Positions 3,578 to 8,219 of a stretch of 8,219 nt of DNA are shown here, in pieces. Location of the stretch: the NCBI GenBank assembly GCA_024403585.1, contig JAKSRN010000077.1, forward strand, positions 1 to 8,219, given 5' to 3'. A model generated the notes under the pieces. The model searched no databases. It was not told where the DNA came from and saw only the letters and a program-made list of their open reading frames with translations. Source of the DNA: Lachnospiraceae bacterium (GTDB taxonomy: Bacteria; Bacillota; Clostridia; Lachnospirales; Lachnospiraceae). A program made the translations under genes and the position numbers. The stretch's first letter is position 1; every line of letters begins with the position of its first letter.

Positions 3578-4052
3578 TAATTTTGGAGAATTTAATTCAT
3601 GTGAAGAAATCAATGAGTCTGCAGAAGGACTCTTCAACGAGGGAGACGTAGAGTCTCTGAAAACACTGGCAAAGGAAAACGGTATTCCTGAGGAAATCGT
3701 GAAGATGTACATCGAGGGAGATATTCCGGAGCTTTGCGATGCAGAGATGGCAGCAGTCGGAAAGATTGACGTAGAAGTGGAAGACCTGAAACCACAGGAA
3801 ATCATGGTTGACTGGATTGAATACTTGAAGGTGCAGGTAATGAGCGGAGATGAGGAACTGGCCAGAAACGTCAGAAAGAAGGGCAAGAGTCTCAAAGGCA
3901 TGGTAGCGGCTCTCCTGAAATGGTCATTCGGGCATCAGCAGCAGATTGACAAGGGCATTCTCGATGCAGCAGGAGTCAAGGCGCGTGTGACACTGGGCAT
4001 TCCTGGAATGGGCAGAGCAAAGAAGATCATCAGAGAGTATTACGGAGGCTAA
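3570..4052 (+). CDS. PcfK-like / AcrIIA9-family protein (possible Cas9 inhibitor)
   Basis: A 160-aa acidic protein: MFDNFGEF, a helical segment, LAKENGIPEEIVKMYIEGDIPEL, EIMVDWIEYLKVQV, RKKGKSLKGMVAALLKWSF, and a very characteristic end GIPGMGRAKKIIREYYGG. I recognise this as the PcfK-like family named from the conjugative plasmid pCF10, and the AcrIIA9 Cas9-inhibitor family is described as containing this domain. Most members have not been tested, so an anti-CRISPR role here is a family-level inference; the frequent pairing with PcfJ and early phage location also allow a replication or transfer role. AAAGGA about 10 bases upstream serves ATG 3570, which overlaps the previous stop by 8 nt. 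The PcfJ-like gene starts one base after its stop. Confidence 0.78.
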   Translation: MFDNFGEFNSCEEINESAEGLFNEGDVESLKTLAKENGIPEEIVKMYIEGDIPELCDAEMAAVGKIDVEVEDLKPQEIMVDWIEYLKVQVMSGDEELARNVRKKGKSLKGMVAALLKWSFGHQQQIDKGILDAAGVKARVTLGIPGMGRAKKIIREYYGG

Positions 4053-4053
4053 T

Positions 4054-5589
4054 ATGGCAGCGAGAAAGATTATTCCGACGATGGAGGAATTATTCGACAC
4101 TATGCCAGAGATGCCAGACAACTGGAAAGACGAGTGCATGAAGAACGTGCCGGAAATTCCAATCTACTACAGAATCAAAGGCAATTATGCCGATTGCACC
4201 TGCGGAAAATGCGGGCTTGATTACAAGATCAGATTCAGAGCAGGAAGCCCGGATCAGGAATTCATTCCGATGGACAAAAAGCCGGGAAGGTATGAAGAGG
4301 CGAAATGCAAGCTATGTGGAGCAGAGGGGCTGTACGAATGGAAGAAATGTACAAACCCGTTCTACATGCAGTTCACGGTGCTGATGATGCAGAAGTGCTC
4401 TGATGGGAATCTGGTGGTCAGATACATCAAGTGCCATAACACATACGAACAGGGAGTCAGACAGAGGTTCCATGCAGACGAGATAGCACGCATCTTCCTG
4501 ACGATGGGAGACTATTACAAGTTTTACTGGGATAACCTGTACGGATGGGGAAGAGTTTGGCCTATTCCGTTATACGAAGATTTACTGTATCCGGGATCCC
4601 TTCAGGAATTGCAGGAGTCAAACCTCAAATACCATGTAAGAACCGGCGCATCCCTCATGGAAGATCTGAAAGCATATTCGAAAAATCCGGGAATCGAGAT
4701 GATGTACAAGGCAGGGCTGAGAAACTTGGCAATACTTCTGGTGAGCAAAGACGGATCGGACAAACACATAAACAGAAGAGGAAAGAGCATGAGAGCTCAG
4801 CTGCGCTTGAAGGACAAGGGAAGAATCAATTTCCTGATCAAACACAACGGAAGTACAGACATGCTGGAATTGCTCCAGGAAGAGGAGAAGAAAGGAATCA
4901 GATATACAGACGGACAGAGACTGTTTTTACTGGAGATATATCACTCGTGGAAAGGGAAGGAAATGATAAGCCACCTGACCAGATACATGAGTCTGCAGAA
5001 ACTGATAAACAGGATTGATAAGTACATAGCCTTGAAGGAAAACGACTTCGACAACAGAACGACCATTCTGAACAGATGGCACGATTACTTGAGCATGCGA
5101 GAGGAACTGGGATATGACATGACAAACGAGGTTTTCATTTATCCGAAGAGCCTGAAAAAGAAGCATGACGAAATGGTAAAAGAGAAGAACAGAAGAAGGG
5201 ACGAACTGTTCGAAGCGAAGGCGGAGCAGACATACAAAGGAATTGCAGAGAAATTCGAAGAGCTGATGAAAAAGTATGGACTGGAGACAGAGGGGCTTGT
5301 GATCAGACCGGCTATGAATGCGACGGAGATCATCCAGGAAGGAAGGACGCTGCATCATTGCGTAGGAAGAGACACATATCTTTCAAGGCATTCAAGAGGC
5401 GAGAGCTTTATTTTATTCCTGAGAAAATCCGAAGAGAAAGAAAAGCCGTATTACACAATCGAAATCAGAAAAGACCATATTGTGCAGTGGTACGGAGCAC
5501 ACGATAAGAAACCGGATAAGGAAGTCGTAGGACCATGGCTCAATAATTTCATAGCGCACATCGGCGGAAGCCAGGTGGTATTCGCATGA
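4054..5589 (+). CDS. PcfJ-like protein with N-terminal zinc ribbon
   Basis: A 511-aa protein. Residues 45-90 hold C48, C50, C53 and C85, C88 (CTCGKCG and CKLCG), a likely zinc ribbon. The middle (about 135-400) is helical and charged. The C-terminal PcfJ domain carries the family hallmark LHHCVG at 433-438, then YLSR, FILFLRK, PYYTIEI (465-471) and QWYGA (478-482). PcfJ is known from pCF10 next to PcfK; its biochemical role is undefined, though the His/Cys-rich HHCVG and conserved YTIEI block look like an active or nucleic-acid-binding site. It starts one base after the PcfK-like stop and ends in an ATGA overlap with the next gene. The fixed PcfK-PcfJ order suggests the two proteins act together. 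Confidence 0.82.
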   Translation: MAARKIIPTMEELFDTMPEMPDNWKDECMKNVPEIPIYYRIKGNYADCTCGKCGLDYKIRFRAGSPDQEFIPMDKKPGRYEEAKCKLCGAEGLYEWKKCTNPFYMQFTVLMMQKCSDGNLVVRYIKCHNTYEQGVRQRFHADEIARIFLTMGDYYKFYWDNLYGWGRVWPIPLYEDLLYPGSLQELQESNLKYHVRTGASLMEDLKAYSKNPGIEMMYKAGLRNLAILLVSKDGSDKHINRRGKSMRAQLRLKDKGRINFLIKHNGSTDMLELLQEEEKKGIRYTDGQRLFLLEIYHSWKGKEMISHLTRYMSLQKLINRIDKYIALKENDFDNRTTILNRWHDYLSMREELGYDMTNEVFIYPKSLKKKHDEMVKEKNRRRDELFEAKAEQTYKGIAEKFEELMKKYGLETEGLVIRPAMNATEIIQEGRTLHHCVGRDTYLSRHSRGESFILFLRKSEEKEKPYYTIEIRKDHIVQWYGAHDKKPDKEVVGPWLNNFIAHIGGSQVVFA

Positions 5590-5924
5590 TGGAGCAGTAC
5601 GAAGCCTCTTTTGTAAGAATAGCAAGAGGAGTGCCGGACGGCATGGAGCTTGTAAAAGGCAAAATGAGGAAGAAAACCAAGTTAGTGGAGTATTTCAAAC
5701 TGAAGACAGGAAAGGAAATTGAAATATACGAATGGGCAGAATTGGCCATGGCAGCAGTCGAGGCAGACGGAATGCTTGAACTGTATGAACGGATCAGGGC
5801 GAAGACGGACGAACTCAGGTGGCTGAATTCGAAAAAAGAAAAAGAGAAGAGATTGTATGCTCTGGAGTGTTTGTACGGCAAATCGTATGAGTACTGGCCA
5901 GACTTCACAATAATTTGGGCATAA
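5586..5924 (+). CDS. Uncharacterised 112-aa protein
   Basis: The gene starts at ATG 5586, inside the ATGATGG that contains the PcfJ stop; a second ATG at 5589 is equally usable. Residues 1-45 are basic and beta-prone, 46-95 form one or two amphipathic helices (EWAELAMAAVEADGMLELYERIRAKTDELRW is the core, split around an Asp/Gly), and the end is aromatic (LYGKSYEYWPDFTIIWA). I do not recognise the family. Its place, fully coupled to PcfJ and followed by a gene with its own strong ribosome binding site, says only that it belongs to the early/replication operon. Confidence 0.7.
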   Translation: MMEQYEASFVRIARGVPDGMELVKGKMRKKTKLVEYFKLKTGKEIEIYEWAELAMAAVEADGMLELYERIRAKTDELRWLNSKKEKEKRLYALECLYGKSYEYWPDFTIIWA

Positions 5925-5935
5925 GGAGGAAGAAC

Positions 5936-6157
5936 ATGAAACCATACAAAAGAAGCGAACTGGAATTTGACGTCCTGTACGCAGATGGAACAAAGAAACA
6001 CGTAAAAAACGGCATCCTGTTTGAAGAGACAGAGGAACACACTCTGGACATGCACCTTGGAACAGATAATCAGCTCCACATGTTTGAAGCAATCGTCAAA
6101 ACGGTGCTTGAGATCCTGGAACAGATAGCAGATATCGCAGAAAGGATGGAGAGATAA
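5936..6157 (+). CDS. Uncharacterised 73-aa acidic protein
   Basis: Counted from ATG 5936, which follows AAGGAGG (5924-5930) overlapping the previous stop codon; an in-frame TTG at 5915 has no site and lies inside the preceding gene. The first ~48 residues are predicted strands (ELEFDVLYADGTKKHVKNGILF) and the rest is one amphipathic helix (MFEAIVKTVLEILEQIADIAERM) likely to pair with itself or a partner. The stop TAA shares one base with the ATG of the next gene. No known family recognised. Confidence 0.7.
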   Translation: MKPYKRSELEFDVLYADGTKKHVKNGILFEETEEHTLDMHLGTDNQLHMFEAIVKTVLEILEQIADIAERMER

Positions 6158-7545
6158 TGGAATATTATCAGCTGACAATCAATGACTGGCTCTCAATGAA
6201 GCAGAAGCTGCAGGCAGAGCTTCTGGGAGTCAGAAGAAGTTTTGTAAGAATCGGATATATGCTCAGAAAGATTGATGAGGCGAAGGGATACGAGAACGAC
6301 GGATACAAATCAATCGCAGAATGGGCAAAAGGTGAGTACGGGCTGGAAGGCTCGACAGTTTCACGTTTCATGGCCATCAACAGAGAATACTCAATCGGCG
6401 GATTTTCCGAGGAGCTGCTTCCTGAGTTTGAAGACTTCAAGAGAAGCCAGCTGGAAGAGATGCTGAAGCTCCCGATGGCAGACAGAACGATGATCACTCC
6501 AGAGACACCGAGAGCAGATATCAGAGAACTGAAGGCATTCAACAAGCAGAAAGTCGAAGGCGTGGCAGATGATATCGAGGAATTCCTGGAGAAGTTCATC
6601 GAAGACAACTGGGACCTTGCGGTGGAACTGGAAGGATATTCGGGGGATGCAGCTCTCACAAAAGAGACAATGATTCCTTCCGGAAACAGATCCTACAGAA
6701 AAGGCCTGTTCTTCCTGATGGCGAACGAGCAGAAAGTAAGCATCAAGAAGTATGGTGGCCAGCCGGAGGAATATACATGGCAGCAGTTCACTCAGATTCT
6801 TTCAGACATCTTCGAGGAAAGAAATCGAAGAGAGGAAGAAGAGAGAAAGAACAAGCCGAAGGAGGTAGAGATTGAAGATAAGCATACGGATGTGGCTGAA
6901 GACACACTGGTGGAACCATCAGATGCGCAGACACATGAAGCAGATCAGACTGGAACCGGGGGAGATTATCATTCCGGTGAGCCAGCTGATGGAATTACTG
7001 GACAGAAGGGAGTTGAAGATAGTGGATATTGTGAAACAGTTGGATATGTTGAACCAGGAGAAGACGGAGTTGACGCAGATGCTGAAGAAGAAACCGAAGA
7101 CACAGACGGAGGCGGAGCAGCAGGAGATTATGAAGGAGAGACTGCAGAAGACGGAGGAGCAGATCCAGAAGTGGAAAGCGGAGCAGAAGAAACAGAGACT
7201 GTATATGCAGAATCTGACGAGCCCGATGAACCGTCAGCAGAGACGAGCGAAGATGAGGAAGAATCAGTAATTGCGCCGGCGCAAGAAACCTTGGAAATAC
7301 AAGAAAAAGAGGATATTTCAGGGACAAAAGTGGAGCCGTTTATGAATGCTCCGGAAGTAATTGAGAAGCCATTCGGAACGAGAAAAGAGTACATGGACAC
7401 TCTGACAGAGTGGGGAATGGCCGAATATCTCGCAAATGAGTACAAAGAGCGCCGCCTCATGGCATCGATGCTGGCATTCATGGGAGATATGGAGAAATGG
7501 CTCAAGGAACCTGTAGACAATTACGGAAGACCGTGGGTGGAATGA
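6157..7545 (+). CDS. Large early phage protein with long acidic linker, 462 aa
   Basis: Residues 1-130 form a helical domain (RSFVRIGYMLRKI, DGYKSIAEWAKGEYGLEGSTVSRFMAINREYSI, SQLEEMLKL) that I recall from unnamed Lachnospiraceae phage proteins; the GLEGSTVSRFMA part resembles an HTH and the fold may be like DUF3102/ParB-type DNA-binding helices. Residues 175-222 are another conserved-looking block (RKGLFFLMANEQKVSIKKYG..EYTWQQF is its core, broken at GG). Residues 232-372 are very rich in Asp, Glu and Gly and probably disordered. The C-terminal 60 residues (EYMDTLTEWGMAEYLANEYKERR, EKWLKEPVD) look folded. Unusually, the acidic linker DNA encodes a coherent coiled-coil in the +1 frame (about 6950-7205), see findings. 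It overlaps its neighbours by 1 and 4 nt. Role in replication is possible but unproven. Confidence 0.75.
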   Translation: MEYYQLTINDWLSMKQKLQAELLGVRRSFVRIGYMLRKIDEAKGYENDGYKSIAEWAKGEYGLEGSTVSRFMAINREYSIGGFSEELLPEFEDFKRSQLEEMLKLPMADRTMITPETPRADIRELKAFNKQKVEGVADDIEEFLEKFIEDNWDLAVELEGYSGDAALTKETMIPSGNRSYRKGLFFLMANEQKVSIKKYGGQPEEYTWQQFTQILSDIFEERNRREEEERKNKPKEVEIEDKHTDVAEDTLVEPSDAQTHEADQTGTGGDYHSGEPADGITGQKGVEDSGYCETVGYVEPGEDGVDADAEEETEDTDGGGAAGDYEGETAEDGGADPEVESGAEETETVYAESDEPDEPSAETSEDEEESVIAPAQETLEIQEKEDISGTKVEPFMNAPEVIEKPFGTRKEYMDTLTEWGMAEYLANEYKERRLMASMLAFMGDMEKWLKEPVDNYGRPWVE

Positions 7546-7862
7546 TGAAAAAGACAATAGCAATTATTGTTTTATGCATGGCACTGGGAGCAGGAGCATT
7601 GCTCCTGGGAGCCATGGCAATGAAACAGGAATACAGAGCAGAACTGATCAGCGAGATGAACAAAAGAGAGCTTCACTACGATGCAGATGATTGGTTCGTG
7701 CTGATAGACAGAAAAACAGGGCTGTGTGGAGTATATAAGGCGTGTGCACCGATAGAACATACATTTCTTGACGAGGTGCCGGCAGCAGGGCTCTATAAGG
7801 CATGTGAACTAAATATAGCATGGGATGTTCCAGAATGGACACCTGTGCTAGTACGTGACTAG
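7542..7862 (+). CDS. Single-TM membrane-anchored small protein
   Basis: A 106-aa protein starting at ATG 7542 in an ATGA overlap with the previous stop; ATG 7545 follows at once. An upstream in-frame ATG at 7497 would add 15 residues from within the preceding gene and break the signal-anchor, so it is unlikely. MMKKTIAIIVLCMALGAG and LLLGAMAM form one N-terminal transmembrane helix or uncleaved signal (about residues 3-27). The rest (DADDWFVLIDRKTGLCGVYKACAP, PAAGLYKACELN) is a small soluble part, with the word YKAC present twice about 25 residues apart. There is no lipobox. Ribosome binding is weak (GGTGG), implying coupled translation. Function unknown. Confidence 0.68.
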   Translation: MMKKTIAIIVLCMALGAGALLLGAMAMKQEYRAELISEMNKRELHYDADDWFVLIDRKTGLCGVYKACAPIEHTFLDEVPAAGLYKACELNIAWDVPEWTPVLVRD

Positions 7863-7871
7863 GAGGGAGAT

Positions 7872-8159
7872 ATGAAAGAGATTACAAACGAATTAACGGG
7901 AATCAGAGAAGTGGTACTTGATAGCATTACAGAAGCCGATATGAGCGGCCTGAAGCTTCCAGTAGTGGCGGTATATAAGCATCCGGATGATTTCCCGGAC
8001 AAATATGTAGCAAGAATCTTCGATGCAGACAGACCTACGAACACGATTATGATCAAAGATAGCCTGATCGAGCTCAAGAAGGATATTGAGAAGACAGGAA
8101 TGGTATTTCTACTGAGAGGAGCAGAGGACGTGCCGGCACTGGTAGGAGCATACATGTAG
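7872..8159 (+). CDS. Conserved hypothetical early protein, 95 aa
   Basis: A 95-aa protein from ATG 7872 after AGGAGGGAGAT (7861-7871). It has two strand-rich blocks, LPVVAVYKHPDDFPDKYVAR and IFDADRPTNTIMIKDSLIEL, then a helix and FLLRGAEDVPALVGAYM. This pattern is familiar from Clostridia phages, where it often sits beside the single-stranded DNA-binding protein gene, but it has no assigned function. It lies 9 nt after the TM protein and 8 nt before the SSB gene, so it is in the same operon. It could be a small host-interaction or replication accessory protein; nothing seen decides. Confidence 0.72.
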   Translation: MKEITNELTGIREVVLDSITEADMSGLKLPVVAVYKHPDDFPDKYVARIFDADRPTNTIMIKDSLIELKKDIEKTGMVFLLRGAEDVPALVGAYM

Positions 8160-8167
8160 GAGGAAAC

Positions 8168-8219
8168 ATGAACAAAGTAATTTTGATGGGACGTCTCACA
8201 AGGGACCCAGATGTTCGAT
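8168..8219 (+). CDS. ssb: Single-stranded DNA-binding protein (5' end only)
   Basis: The first 17 residues, MNKVILMGRLTRDPDVR, are the diagnostic N-terminus of bacterial and phage SSB proteins (OB-fold, strand 1 and the GRLT.DP turn). TAGGAGGAAAC just upstream gives a strong ribosome binding site that overlaps the previous stop. The gene continues past the window edge. SSB coats single-stranded DNA, which suits an operon headed by a rolling-circle type Rep that displaces a strand. Confidence 0.9.
   Translation, partial: MNKVILMGRLTRDPDVR

Noticed and set aside
4545..5018. 157-aa rightward frame inside the PcfJ-like gene
   Set aside because: Polar, Arg/Gly/Gln-rich translation with no ribosome binding site, wholly within a well-supported gene in another frame.
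5915..5935. TTG start adding 7 residues to the 73-aa protein
   Set aside because: It would read through the AAGGAGG that serves ATG 5936 and lies within the previous gene.
5549..6178. 209-aa leftward frame across three rightward genes
   Set aside because: Ser/Phe/Cys-rich translation typical of the antisense of GAA/AAG-rich genes; no ribosome binding site and it covers three tightly coupled genes.
1..8219. CRISPR array, tRNA, rRNA or insertion sequence
   Set aside because: No regularly spaced direct repeats, no cloverleaf or rRNA-like sequence, and no transposase or terminal inverted repeats were seen.

Overview
The window looks like the lysogeny-control and early/replication region of a prophage or related integrative element from a Clostridia host, most likely Lachnospiraceae. 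The reasons are strong AGGAGG-type ribosome binding sites on nearly every gene, AGA/AGG as the usual Arg codons, moderate GC, tightly overlapping small genes, and several protein families I recognise from Lachnospiraceae prophages (PcfK-like, PcfJ-like, an HUH Rep, a divergent RNase H-like protein). No integrase, terminase or structural gene is in view, so phage versus other mobile element cannot be settled here.

Layout. Positions 1-162 hold no protein gene. They contain a leftward terminator (about 4-28), an extended -10 promoter facing right (44-52), and a possible ~70-nt RNA made of two hairpins and ending in a terminator (about 59-127). A leftward Xre-type repressor (163-525) and a rightward Cro-like HTH gene (692-901) flank a control region (526-691) with two well-formed divergent promoters and three 15-bp operator-like repeats about 30 bp apart. 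Next come two small rightward genes whose frames overlap (934-1155 and 1031-1189). A leftward 70-aa acidic gene (1152-1364) follows, with its own promoter and a hairpin leader. Rightward genes then encode an excisionase-like HTH protein (1464-1646), a two-TM protein (1660-1920) and a conserved small early protein (1904-2206).

Positions 2207-2373 are non-coding and full of inverted repeats. They sit immediately before an HUH endonuclease Rep gene (2374-3171) and are the best place for a replication origin or a structured leader. After Rep comes a compact operon: RNase H-like protein (3140-3577), PcfK/AcrIIA9-like protein (3570-4052), PcfJ-like protein (4054-5589), two uncharacterised small proteins (5586-5924, 5936-6157), a large early protein with an acidic linker (6157-7545), a single-TM protein (7542-7862), a conserved 95-aa protein (7872-8159), and the start of a single-stranded DNA-binding protein (8168 onward, cut by the window edge).

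Working model (inference): the repressor/Cro switch gates a rightward early operon. Rep would nick an origin, perhaps in 2207-2373, and start rolling-circle-type replication; SSB would coat the displaced strand; the RNase H-like protein may act on RNA:DNA or have lost catalysis. The PcfK/PcfJ pair is of unknown function, but PcfK-like proteins include the AcrIIA9 Cas9-inhibitor family, so a counter-defence role is possible. The strongest items for follow-up are the structured region before Rep, the second coherent reading frame inside the 6157-7545 gene, the possible small RNA opposite the repressor 3' end, and the leftward gene embedded in the early operon.
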